Positions 1-5,111 are shown, numbered from the stretch's first letter. The stretch is 6,032 nt of DNA from Clostridia bacterium (GCA_017631775.1 JAGBSQ010000148.1:1-6032), one strand, 5' to 3'. Numbers and translations are program-made. The notes: generated by a model not told the origin, from the sequence alone.

Positions 1-1
1 G

Positions 2-85
2 TCTCTCACACACGAAAACGATAAGGTCGTTTTCCGCTCTGCAATGAAGGTGTTGCAGGCCCAGGAGTGCGAGGCAAAAAAATAA
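2..85 (+). CDS. C-terminal end of an unidentified protein (5' end outside the window)
   Basis: The frame is open from the left edge and ends at a TAA at 83-85, giving the last 27 residues of a protein. The peptide is mixed and charged, contains the stretch ENDKVVFRSAMKVLQAQE, and finishes EAKK. It looks like an amphipathic C-terminal helix with a lysine tail, and its codons resemble those of the clear genes in the window. No ribosome binding site precedes the internal ATG at 44, so an independent small gene is unlikely. I do not recognise the family. It does not match my recollection of the C-termini of ThiN, Rpe or RsgA, which lie upstream of spoVM in Bacillus subtilis. No terminator is visible between its stop and the promoter at 102-130, so readthrough into the next gene is possible. 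Confidence 0.5.
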   Translation, partial: SLTHENDKVVFRSAMKVLQAQECEAKK

Positions 86-101
86 GAAAATCGTCACACG
101 C

Positions 102-130
102 GCACATTTCAAAAAAACATCGCATATATT
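102..130 (+). promoter_or_regulatory. Predicted sigma-E (mother-cell sporulation) promoter of spoVM
   Basis: A -35 element GCACATT (102-108) is followed after 14 bp by a -10 element CATATATT (123-130). From memory, the B. subtilis sigma-E consensus is KMATATT, 14-15 bp, CATACAMT, so 6 of 7 and 6 of 8 positions agree at the right spacing. Transcription would start near 137 and leave a leader of about 30 nt containing the ribosome binding site. No sigma-A type TTGACA/TATAAT pair is visible here, unlike most other transcription units in the window. spoVM is sigma-E dependent in B. subtilis, which fits. Sigma-K has a related -10 element and cannot be excluded. Confidence 0.6.
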
Positions 131-166
131 GTAGTACCACATTTGGTGGGGAAAGGATACATCGCG

Positions 167-259
167 ATGAAAATGATAGTATGGCGCGCTCCCAAGTTCT
201 TGGCACCGCTTCTCCAAAAGCTTTTTGGCAAAAGCAAACCGAAAAAGAAGAAAGAATAA
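167..259 (+). CDS. spoVM: SpoVM-like spore coat/cortex morphogenetic peptide, 30 aa
   Basis: This 30-residue ORF starts at ATG 167 behind a purine-rich ribosome binding site (GGAAAGGA, 150-157, 9 nt spacing) and ends at TAA 257-259. It begins MKMIVWRAPKFL and ends in a lysine-rich tail (K24, K26-K29). Aligned without gaps to my memory of B. subtilis SpoVM (26 aa), it shares Met1, Lys2, Pro9, Lys10, Phe11, Leu12 and Gly21, with conservative changes at 7, 15, 16, 19 and 20. Pro9 is the residue known to matter for SpoVM localisation. SpoVM is an amphipathic helix that lies in the outer forespore membrane, senses its curvature and anchors SpoIVA to start coat assembly; it also affects FtsH. The second proline (Pro14) and longer basic tail differ from B. 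subtilis. A sigma-E-like promoter precedes it and a terminator follows 8 bp after the stop, so it appears monocistronic. Confidence 0.82.
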   Translation: MKMIVWRAPKFLAPLLQKLFGKSKPKKKKE

Positions 260-267
260 AGAAAAAA

Positions 268-298
268 GATGCAAGCAAAAGCTTGCATCGTTTTATAT
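268..298. terminator. Two-way intrinsic terminator between spoVM and the ASKHA gene
   Basis: A perfect 9-bp stem GATGCAAGC / GCTTGCATC (268-276 and 281-289) encloses an AAAA loop. On the plus strand it is followed by GTTTTATATTT, and on the minus strand by TTTTTTC and further T-rich sequence (251-267). It therefore serves both convergent genes. It starts 8 bp after the spoVM stop and 3 bp beyond the stop of the minus-strand gene. Confidence 0.85.
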
Positions 299-1771
299 TT
301 CAAACCCCATATTTTCAATATACGCCTGCGAGAAAACGGGGGAGAAGGAAAGCTCTACGGTCTCGGTTTCTTTGCAAAGAGTGTCGAGAGCGGTTTGGCT
401 TTCTTCTTTCAGTAAGCAAAGTCTTGCGCCTGCCAAGGCGGTGTTGCCAACAATTTGTGTGCGCGATAAGAGAATGGGGGAGAGCAATCCCGTTCGTGCC
501 GCACGTACAGGACTCATATAATAGCCCAAGCCGCCTGCTAAAAATACGCGCGAGATTTCACCCATGTCAACGCCGCAATGCGCTGTGAGCGCCTCTACGC
601 CTGCCGCAATGGCAGCTTTGGCAAGCTGGAACTGTCGCACGTCATCCTGCGAGAGATAAACGTCGGGTGTGAGATAAAAGCAATCGTCCTCTAAATAGCG
701 AGAGAGGGGAGAGCTGCATTCTTCAACAAAGGCACCGGTTTCGTCAAGCATGCCCTCGTCAAGGAGCAGAGCAAACAAATCAATAAATCCGCTGCCGCAA
801 ATTCCGCGCACGGGCGCGCCATTCACGGTGGTAAAGCGCAGCTGCCCGCCCTCGCGCCAAACACGGTCAACAGCACCGCTAACGCCGCCAATGCCGCAAG
901 ACATATTCGCTCCCTCAAGAGCAGGGCCTGCCGCGGTCGATGCCGCAAAGAGCTTGCCATTGTGCGAGAGGACGATTTCTCCGTTTGTGCCAAGATCCAT
1001 AAACAGCTGTGTTTCGGCCGTTTTATCCATTTCGCAGGCGAGTACTCCGGCGCTTACGTCGGCGCCGAGATTCGCGCTGATAGAGGGGAGCAAACGCACG
1101 CGAGGAGCATCAATTCCAATCTCTGCACCGGCAAAATATCGGGTCTCGACAAAGGCAGGGGTAAAGGGGTAAGAGCCGATGCCTGTGGGGTCAACGCCAA
1201 TAAAGAGGTGGAGCATTGTAGGGTTACCGGCAACCAAAACCTCGTCAATTTGCGCACCTGTGCGCAAAAATTCAAATATGAGGCGGTTGGTGGCATCTAC
1301 AACGGCTTGGCGCATGGCCTCGCCCTTGCCCTCTGCAAAAGCGGTAATGCGGCTAATGACGTCGGCACCAAATGCGCCCTGCGGATTGAGAGCCGATGCA
1401 CGCGCCACCGTTTCGCCGGTTTCTTTATCAACAAGACACGCGGCAAGCGTTGTTGTGCCAAGGTCAAGGAGCATTCCTGCCGGTTTGTTTTGAAAAGAGG
1501 AAAGGGAAGAGACCTTCCAAAGCTCGTCCTTTGTATCCTCGTCTAAAAGAATGACCAAATCAGACGTCAGCAACGTGTGACAGGAAAGCACCGTTTGGTA
1601 TTCTTTGGCATCTGCCGTGCGACACTTAACGGCGCACTTGCCGCAGCTTCCACGTCCGCCGCATGCGGCAGGAATAAAGAAGCCGTTTTGCGTGAGCACT
1701 TCCAAGAGGTTTGTGCCGTGAGGAACGGAAAATATGAAATTGTGGGGCAAAACGGTAATCGTGTGTGTCAT
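293..1771 (-). CDS. [2Fe-2S] ferredoxin/ASKHA-domain protein, RACo-like corrinoid reductive activator, 492 aa
   Basis: Residues 1-80 form a plant-type ferredoxin domain with the cluster motif CGGRGSCGKC (Cys37, Cys43, Cys46) and a fourth ligand Cys64 in LSCHT. The rest is an actin/hsp70-like ATPase (DUF4445, RACo C-terminal type). It has a phosphate-1 loop LLDLGTTT (101-108), a second one FMDLGTNGE (257-265), GICGSGFID (323-331) and an adenosine-type loop LAGGLG (411-416). Family members use ATP to drive electron transfer from the [2Fe-2S] cluster to Co(II) corrinoid proteins and restore the active Co(I) state for methyl transfer. Acetogen RACo is about 630 aa; this is a shorter form without the long linker region. 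I chose the ATG at 1771 because GGAGG (1778-1782) sits just upstream; the 33 upstream codons in frame cover the promoter and are not expected to be translated. No methyltransferase or corrinoid protein gene lies nearby, so the partner is unknown. The protein is probably cytoplasmic. Confidence 0.88.
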   Translation of the reverse strand: MTHTITVLPHNFIFSVPHGTNLLEVLTQNGFFIPAACGGRGSCGKCAVKCRTADAKEYQTVLSCHTLLTSDLVILLDEDTKDELWKVSSLSSFQNKPAGMLLDLGTTTLAACLVDKETGETVARASALNPQGAFGADVISRITAFAEGKGEAMRQAVVDATNRLIFEFLRTGAQIDEVLVAGNPTMLHLFIGVDPTGIGSYPFTPAFVETRYFAGAEIGIDAPRVRLLPSISANLGADVSAGVLACEMDKTAETQLFMDLGTNGEIVLSHNGKLFAASTAAGPALEGANMSCGIGGVSGAVDRVWREGGQLRFTTVNGAPVRGICGSGFIDLFALLLDEGMLDETGAFVEECSSPLSRYLEDDCFYLTPDVYLSQDDVRQFQLAKAAIAAGVEALTAHCGVDMGEISRVFLAGGLGYYMSPVRAARTGLLSPILLSRTQIVGNTALAGARLCLLKEESQTALDTLCKETETVELSFSPVFSQAYIENMGFEI

Positions 1772-1802
1772 AAAATGCCTCCAACGTATTTCTTCTGTTT
1801 CG

Positions 1803-1831
1803 ATTATACCACACACGTATGGTTTTTGCAA
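1803..1831 (-). promoter_or_regulatory. Sigma-A type promoter of the ASKHA gene
   Basis: On the minus strand TTGCAA (1826-1831) and a perfect TATAAT (1803-1808) are separated by exactly 17 bp. The start of transcription would fall near 1796, leaving a short leader of about 25 nt with the GGAGG ribosome binding site. No operator palindrome or riboswitch can fit in so short a leader, so control by cobalamin riboswitch is not indicated. Confidence 0.85.
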
Positions 1832-1852
1832 GAGCAACAGGAAAATTTGGCT

Positions 1853-1885
1853 AAAGCAAAACAGCCGCACTCATAAGTGCGGCTG
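1853..1885 (-). terminator. Intrinsic terminator of the 160-aa membrane protein gene
   Basis: A perfect 10-bp GC-rich stem CAGCCGCACT / AGTGCGGCTG (1862-1871 and 1876-1885) has a 4-nt loop. On the minus strand it is followed by TTTTGCTTT. It lies 17 bp after the stop codon at 1903 and about 20 bp upstream of the -35 box of the ASKHA gene, so it separates the two minus-strand genes into different transcripts. Confidence 0.85.
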
Positions 1886-1902
1886 AAATTGTTTGTTTCA
1901 TT

Positions 1903-2385
1903 TTAGTATTCCTTCTTCCAAGTTCTATGTACGAGTATCCAATGAAAGAAATCGATAATAAAGTAAAGTCCTGCGAATATCACAAAGGCGAGCAGTATTG
2001 ACAATATTTTGACGATAAAGGGAACGGGAACACCGATAACGGTCAAAATCGAATAAAGGAATGCCAACGTAAAGAATGCAAAAAGCTCTGCCAAAAAGTG
2101 TGGGAATTTAATGATGTATTGCCATTCTTCCTTGAGGTTCAGCTTTTCTGTGTTTACGGCTGCCAAATATTCTCTGCGCAAGTCGGGGTTCTCGAGCCGT
2201 TTGTTGTAAATTCTGATTAAGATGATTGCAAGGGGAATGCCAAACGAAATAATTTGTCTGATAAGGAGCACCTTAAAAAAGTTTGCAATCAACGAGATGA
2301 GACTAAAACCAATGAGGTATATGACGATGCAAATGAGGGTATATAGGATGATGGAAGTCAGCTTTTTGAAGTATAGTTTCTTCAT
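1903..2385 (-). CDS. Four-helix integral membrane protein of unknown function, 160 aa
   Basis: I do not recognise this family. The protein starts MKKLYFKK, with positive charges before the first hydrophobic stretch, which is typical of a membrane insertion signal. Four hydrophobic segments are visible at about residues 10-36, 42-59, 96-117 and 120-147. A charged loop lies between the second and third (about 60-94, containing NKRLENPDLRREY), and the tail is basic (HRTWKKEY). By the positive-inside rule both ends and the central loop would face the cytoplasm. The ATG at 2385 was chosen because AAAGGGA lies 6 nt upstream; a TTG seven codons earlier would place the start inside that ribosome binding site. 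It has its own promoter and terminator, so neighbours give no functional clue. No catalytic or metal-binding motif stands out. Confidence 0.8.
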   Translation of the reverse strand: MKKLYFKKLTSIILYTLICIVIYLIGFSLISLIANFFKVLLIRQIISFGIPLAIILIRIYNKRLENPDLRREYLAAVNTEKLNLKEEWQYIIKFPHFLAELFAFFTLAFLYSILTVIGVPVPFIVKILSILLAFVIFAGLYFIIDFFHWILVHRTWKKEY

Positions 2386-2416
2386 AATTTGTCCCTTTCC
2401 TTTCAAGTGTGATTTC

Positions 2417-2445
2417 AGTATATCATATCCTCAAAAGTTTGTCAA
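2417..2445 (-). promoter_or_regulatory. Sigma-A type promoter of the 160-aa membrane protein gene
   Basis: On the minus strand a perfect TTGACA (2440-2445) and TATACT (2417-2422) are separated by 17 bp. The predicted transcript begins near 2410, about 25 nt before the start codon at 2385. Confidence 0.85.
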
Positions 2446-2480
2446 CAAAATGCAACCAATGGTGTATACGGAGGGATAAC

Positions 2481-2502
2481 TGCCTTGAGGGACTCAGAAC
2501 CC
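2481..2502 (-). repeat. Partial copy of the tRNA-Arg 3' end (att-like scar or tRNA pseudogene fragment)
   Basis: The 15 bases TGCCTTGAGGGACTC are identical to the 3' part of the tRNA-Arg gene at 2657-2671. After one inserted base, GAACCC also matches, so the copy covers most of the T arm and the 3' acceptor strand. It has the same orientation as the tRNA and starts 176 bp away on the tRNA's 3' side. The insertion enlarges the T loop, and no D arm, anticodon arm or 5' acceptor strand is present, so it cannot make a tRNA. Direct repeats of tRNA 3' ends are what site-specific integration leaves behind, but no integrase is visible. The stretch 2423-2651 holds no protein gene. Confidence 0.6.
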
Positions 2503-2503
2503 A

Positions 2504-2550
2504 AACGTGCGTACAATGCAGTATGATGCGTTAAACACGAAGCGCACGTT
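2504..2550. repeat. Imperfect long hairpin with 8-bp arms
   Basis: AACGTGCG (2504-2511) and CGCACGTT (2543-2550) are perfect inverted repeats separated by 31 bp. The pair begins directly after the partial tRNA copy and ends 2 bp before the next inverted repeat. No T tract follows on either side, so it is not a terminator. Whether it is transcribed is not visible from sequence. It may be the edge of a short non-autonomous repeat unit. Confidence 0.4.
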
Positions 2551-2552
2551 AT

Positions 2553-2580
2553 GAAGAATTTTTGCTTGCAAAAATTCTTC
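2553..2580. repeat. Perfect 13-bp inverted repeat with 2-nt loop
   Basis: GAAGAATTTTTGC (2553-2565) and GCAAAAATTCTTC (2568-2580) are perfect complements around a TT spacer. The arms are AT-rich and no T tract follows outside the arms on either strand, so it is a poor intrinsic terminator. A further small inverted repeat, GTTCT / AGAAC (2585-2589 and 2600-2604), comes right after. The dense arrangement suggests a palindromic repeat element rather than regulation of a neighbouring gene, because the tRNA terminator separates it from the tRNA transcript. Confidence 0.65.
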
Positions 2581-2611
2581 GGGGGTTCTTCGTAGTCAGA
2601 GAACGGGAAAC

Positions 2612-2642
2612 AAAAAAGGATGATATCCGTTGGATATCATCC
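2612..2642 (-). terminator. Intrinsic terminator of tRNA-Arg
   Basis: A perfect 11-bp stem GGATGATATCC / GGATATCATCC (2618-2628 and 2632-2642) encloses a 3-nt loop. On the minus strand it is followed by TTTTTTG (2611-2617). It begins 9 bp after the encoded CCA of the tRNA. On the plus strand it is followed by ATTTTTGTTT, so it may also stop transcription arriving from the other side. Confidence 0.85.
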
Positions 2643-2651
2643 ATTTTTGTT

Positions 2652-2728
2652 TGGCGTGCCTTGAGGGACTCGAACCCCCGACCTTTTGGTTCGTAGCCAA
2701 ACACTCTATCCGGCTGAGCTAAAGGCAC
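2652..2728 (-). tRNA. tRNA-Arg (anticodon ACG)
   Basis: The minus strand folds into a complete cloverleaf. The acceptor stem is GTGCCTT with AAGGCAC, followed by discriminator G and an encoded CCA (2652-2654). A D arm GCTC/GAGT is present. The anticodon stem TTTGG/CCAAA carries the loop CTACGAA with anticodon ACG (plus-strand 2692-2694). The T arm is GGGGG, TTCGAGT, CCCTC. Position 34 is A and is expected to be converted to inosine by TadA so that the tRNA reads CGU, CGC and CGA. The gene stands alone with its own promoter and terminator. Part of its 3' end is repeated at 2481-2502. Confidence 0.97.
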
Positions 2729-2753
2729 ATATACGTTTTTTTCGTACCTTGAT

Positions 2754-2782
2754 ATTATACCGCATTTGTTTCGTTTTGTCAA
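2754..2782 (-). promoter_or_regulatory. Sigma-A type promoter of tRNA-Arg
   Basis: On the minus strand a perfect TTGACA (2777-2782) and a perfect TATAAT (2754-2759) are separated by 17 bp. Transcription would begin near 2747, about 20 nt before the mature 5' end of the tRNA, leaving a short leader for RNase P to remove. A consensus promoter of this strength is expected for a stable RNA gene. Confidence 0.9.
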
Positions 2783-2874
2783 CCCCTTTTTGAAAAAAAG
2801 TTTTATTTTTTTGCAAGAGAGGAAAATTATTTCTCCTATTGCGGTTTCTTCTCAAAGACTCTCTATCAAAAACA

Positions 2875-2903
2875 TTGACAACCACTTTTCATTTTGTTAT
2901 AAT
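2875..2903 (+). promoter_or_regulatory. Sigma-A type promoter of the pcp-hydrolase operon
   Basis: TTGACA (2875-2880) and TATAAT (2898-2903) are both perfect and separated by 17 bp. The start of transcription would be near 2910, giving a leader of about 30 nt with the GGGGAGG ribosome binding site at 2930-2936. The stretch from 2783 to 2874, between this promoter and the divergent tRNA promoter, is AT-rich with long T and A runs and no other recognisable feature. Confidence 0.88.
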
Positions 2904-2940
2904 AATAGCAGAACGATTTAAAAAACATGGGGAGGTTATT

Positions 2941-3528
2941 ATGAAAAAACTTCTCATAACCGGCTTTGAACCCTTTGGGGGAGAGCAGATCAATCCCTCG
3001 TGGGAGGCGGTCTCTCGCTTGCCCGAACAAATAAACGAATACACGCTATTCAAATTGTGCATTCCCGTGGAGTTTGGCAATGCGGCGGAGTGTGTTCTGC
3101 GCGCGGCAAAAGAGATTTGCCCCGACGTCATTCTTTGCATCGGTCAAGCAGGGGGCAGGGCGTCCATTACGCCCGAGCTTGTGGCAATCAATCTGCGCTA
3201 TGCCAAAATTCCGGACAATGCCGCATTTCAACCCAAAGACGAGCCTGCCTTGGTGGGCGGCGCGTGCGCGTATTTTTCCACGCTCCCCGTGCGCAAAATG
3301 GCAGAGGCGATTGAGGCCGCAGGGATTGCATCGCAAGTCTCTTATTCCGCAGGAGCGTACGTTTGCAACGATTTGCTCTACACCTTGCTCTCCCACTTTG
3401 AGAGCACGCAAACGCGCGTGGGATTTGTGCACGTCCCCTATTCTAAGGAACAAAACAAAGAGCCATCTATGGAGCTTTCCAATATTATAAAAGGCTTGGC
3501 TGTTGCCATTGAAAACATCGATACGTAA
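2941..3528 (+). CDS. pcp: Pyrrolidone-carboxylate peptidase (pyroglutamyl peptidase I), 195 aa
   Basis: This cytoplasmic cysteine peptidase (family C15) removes N-terminal pyroglutamate from peptides. The hallmark N-terminus LITGFEPFGGEQINPSW (5-21) is present. All three catalytic residues are visible: Glu79 in ITPELVAIN, Cys142 in AYVCNDLLY and His164 in GFVHVPY. The motif AKIPDN (88-93) is also typical. The length of 195 aa is slightly below the usual 200-215, with the gap in the region after the catalytic cysteine and at the C-terminus. The ATG at 2941 is preceded by GGGGAGG and gives the normal family start; an in-frame extension upstream would run through the promoter. The next gene begins 22 bp after its stop, without a terminator, so both should be on one transcript. 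Confidence 0.96.
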   Translation: MKKLLITGFEPFGGEQINPSWEAVSRLPEQINEYTLFKLCIPVEFGNAAECVLRAAKEICPDVILCIGQAGGRASITPELVAINLRYAKIPDNAAFQPKDEPALVGGACAYFSTLPVRKMAEAIEAAGIASQVSYSAGAYVCNDLLYTLLSHFESTQTRVGFVHVPYSKEQNKEPSMELSNIIKGLAVAIENIDT

Positions 3529-3550
3529 ACAAATAAACAGGAGAAATACA

Positions 3551-4510
3551 ATGATTTTTGAAAAACAAGTTGTAAACGGATACAAGGCTATGATGCACAC
3601 GCGGTATGACAATACCGAACTTTCCTTTTACTTTTCGCACAAAGATTTTGAAGGATTTGAAAGAGAAGAATACGCTTTCAAATCTTCTATGGGTCACACC
3701 CTGCAGGGATATCTCTATTATTATAAAGATTTTAACGAAGATAGACTGATCGTTTTCGACCACGGTCTCGGCAACGGCCACAGAGCCTATATGAGGGAGA
3801 TTGAAAAACTCTGTTCTCACGGCTACCGCGTGTTTGCCTATGACCATACGGGCTGCATGGAGTCGGGCGGTGCTTCTACCAACGGTATGGCGCAATCACT
3901 TTGCGATCTTAACGATTGCCTTGCCACCATTCAAGCGGACAAGCGCTTTGCAGGCCTTGATATTTCGGTGGTTGGACACAGCTGGGGCGCGTTTTCCACC
4001 CTCAATATTGCGGCTTTGCACCCCCACGTTTCGCACATCGTTGCCATGAGCGGATTTGTTTCGATTGACGAAATGATGAAGACCTTTTTTGCAGGCCCTC
4101 TCAAGGGTTATCGCAAAGCGGTTCTCGAATTGGAGCGTTCCGCCAACCCCAAATTTTCAACCTTTAACGCCGTTGAAAGCTTGAAGAATTCCGACGTCAA
4201 GGCACTCCTGATCTACTCCGCAAACGACCAGCTTTGCCGTCGCTCGCATTATGACATTCTCAAGGCAGGCCTTGAGGAGAAGGAGAACGTTCGTCTCATT
4301 CTCGTTCAAAACAAGGGACACAACCCCAATTACACCGAGAACGCGGTAAATCTGCTTGGAAAATTCAAAAAGGACCGCGAAAAGTTTGCCAAAAAGAAGA
4401 ATACGACAAAAGAAGAAAAACAACAGTTTGTCAAGTCCTTCGATTGGATCAGCATGACCGAGCAAGACGAGGCCGTTTGGCAAGAAATCTTTGCACATCT
4501 CGACAATTAA
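3551..4510 (+). CDS. Serine alpha/beta-hydrolase, 319 aa
   Basis: This is an alpha/beta-hydrolase of the lysophospholipase/esterase kind (Hydrolase_4-like). An oxyanion-hole motif DHGLGNG lies at 70-76. The nucleophile elbow GHSWGAF is at 142-148 with Ser144, the acid is probably Asp226 in YSANDQLCR, and the base is His257 in NKGHNPNY. There is no signal peptide or membrane segment, so it should be cytoplasmic. A lysine-rich stretch (272-290) and an acidic C-terminus extend beyond the catalytic His and look like an added tail. The ATG at 3551 follows AGGAGA at 3540-3545. The gene lies 22 bp downstream of pcp and is probably co-transcribed with it, which makes a small peptide-derived ester or amide a possible substrate, but this is inference. 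The substrate cannot be told from sequence. Confidence 0.88.
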   Translation: MIFEKQVVNGYKAMMHTRYDNTELSFYFSHKDFEGFEREEYAFKSSMGHTLQGYLYYYKDFNEDRLIVFDHGLGNGHRAYMREIEKLCSHGYRVFAYDHTGCMESGGASTNGMAQSLCDLNDCLATIQADKRFAGLDISVVGHSWGAFSTLNIAALHPHVSHIVAMSGFVSIDEMMKTFFAGPLKGYRKAVLELERSANPKFSTFNAVESLKNSDVKALLIYSANDQLCRRSHYDILKAGLEEKENVRLILVQNKGHNPNYTENAVNLLGKFKKDREKFAKKKNTTKEEKQQFVKSFDWISMTEQDEAVWQEIFAHLDN

Positions 4511-4518
4511 CAAAAAAA

Positions 4519-4551
4519 CCGATGAGATTCTGCTTCTCATCGGCTTTTTTT
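4519..4551. terminator. Two-way intrinsic terminator after the alpha/beta-hydrolase
   Basis: A perfect 9-bp stem CCGATGAGA / TCTCATCGG (4519-4527 and 4535-4543) has a 7-nt loop. On the plus strand it is followed by C and seven T (4545-4551); on the minus strand by seven T (4512-4518). It serves both the hydrolase operon and the convergent DUF6512-like gene, whose stop codon (4550-4552) overlaps the plus-strand T run. Confidence 0.93.
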
Positions 4552-5077
4552 ATATTCCGTAAGCACCTGTCAAGGGGTCTTTAAAAATCCCAATTTCAGG
4601 GGTGAAGAAGGTGAAAATGACAAGGCTCAGGGCAATGATGCAAAGCAGTGCCAAGGATAGTCGCGGTGTTTTGCAACGGATCTTTTCTTTTTTGTAGAGA
4701 TGTGTTTCATAAAGGTAAGCGAGTGCCGCCGACACAAAAAAGATGGCAATGTTGATCCAATCAGGTGATTTTCCGATTACGCCGTTGTAGGTGTAAAAAA
4801 GAATGGGAATGAGTGAAAGTCCCAGCAAAATGCCGCGCACCTTAATACACCAAAAATCTTTTCGCTCCCGAAAGAAAAAACTTTGCACAACGGCAAAAAG
4901 GAACATTGGCCAAAAGAGGAGCTTCATATGGTCCCAAGTCGATTCGTTCACGCCCGAAAGGGGGGCGATCCACACCGCCTCGCCAAGCCAATCGTATAAA
5001 AAATGCAAAACCGTGCCCAAAAACGAGGTCACGGCAAAGCCCATCAGTTGCCAAAGTCCAATCGACCGTTCCTTCAT
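4550..5077 (-). CDS. DUF6512-like integral membrane protein, 175 aa
   Basis: Five hydrophobic segments can be seen at about residues 9-28, 51-69, 81-98, 107-125 and 139-158. Two motifs match what I recall of the uncharacterised DUF6512 family. One is VNESTWDHMKLLF (43-55) just before the second segment. The other is the C-terminal signature PEIGIFKDPLTGAYGI (160-175), which directly follows the last helix. Function is unknown. The invariant-looking Asn, Glu, Trp and His in the first motif sit at a membrane boundary and may form a functional site, which is inference. I chose the ATG at 5077 because GAGGTGG precedes it; the in-frame TTG at 5116 lies next to the -10 region and lacks a ribosome binding site. 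The gene is divergent from mutT and convergent with the hydrolase, hence monocistronic. Confidence 0.85.
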   Translation of the reverse strand: MKERSIGLWQLMGFAVTSFLGTVLHFLYDWLGEAVWIAPLSGVNESTWDHMKLLFWPMFLFAVVQSFFFRERKDFWCIKVRGILLGLSLIPILFYTYNGVIGKSPDWINIAIFFVSAALAYLYETHLYKKEKIRCKTPRLSLALLCIIALSLVIFTFFTPEIGIFKDPLTGAYGI

Positions 5078-5105
5078 GATCCACCTCAATAAACGTTTGT
5101 AGAAT

Positions 5106-5111
5106 AGTATA
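5106..5111 (-). promoter_or_regulatory. Probable -10 box of the DUF6512-like gene
   Basis: TATACT on the minus strand lies about 30 bp upstream of the start codon. At 17-bp spacing the -35 position reads GCATAC, a poor match, so the promoter should be weak or need an activator. It lies 31 bp from the TTGACA of the divergent mutT promoter. Confidence 0.45.

Noticed and set aside
123..131. Sigma-K reading of the spoVM promoter (AC, 17 bp, CATATATTG)
   Set aside because: It has a mismatch in the conserved TA at the end of the -10 element, while the sigma-E alignment fits better at both boxes. It is kept only as an alternative.
67..588. A 173-codon plus-strand open frame
   Set aside because: It crosses the spoVM ORF, the two-way terminator and then runs antisense to the ASKHA gene. 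Its translation has no domain-like pattern and no ribosome binding site precedes it.
962..1546. A 194-codon plus-strand open frame
   Set aside because: It is entirely antisense to the ASKHA gene, whose cluster and ATPase motifs are clear. The reading is a by-product of that gene's codon bias.
1772..1802. Possible cobalamin riboswitch before the corrinoid activator gene
   Set aside because: The leader is only about 25 nt after the predicted start of transcription, far too short for the aptamer.
2504..2550. Possible integron attC site
   Set aside because: The arms AACGTGCG/CGCACGTT resemble paired core boxes, but the GTTRRRY box is not matched (GTTATGA), and there is no cassette or integrase.
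2549..2782. A 77-codon minus-strand open frame
   Set aside because: It runs through the tRNA-Arg gene, its promoter and its terminator, so it is not a protein gene.
3046..3612. A 188-codon minus-strand open frame
   Set aside because: It is antisense to pcp and has no ribosome binding site. Pcp has all catalytic residues on the plus strand.
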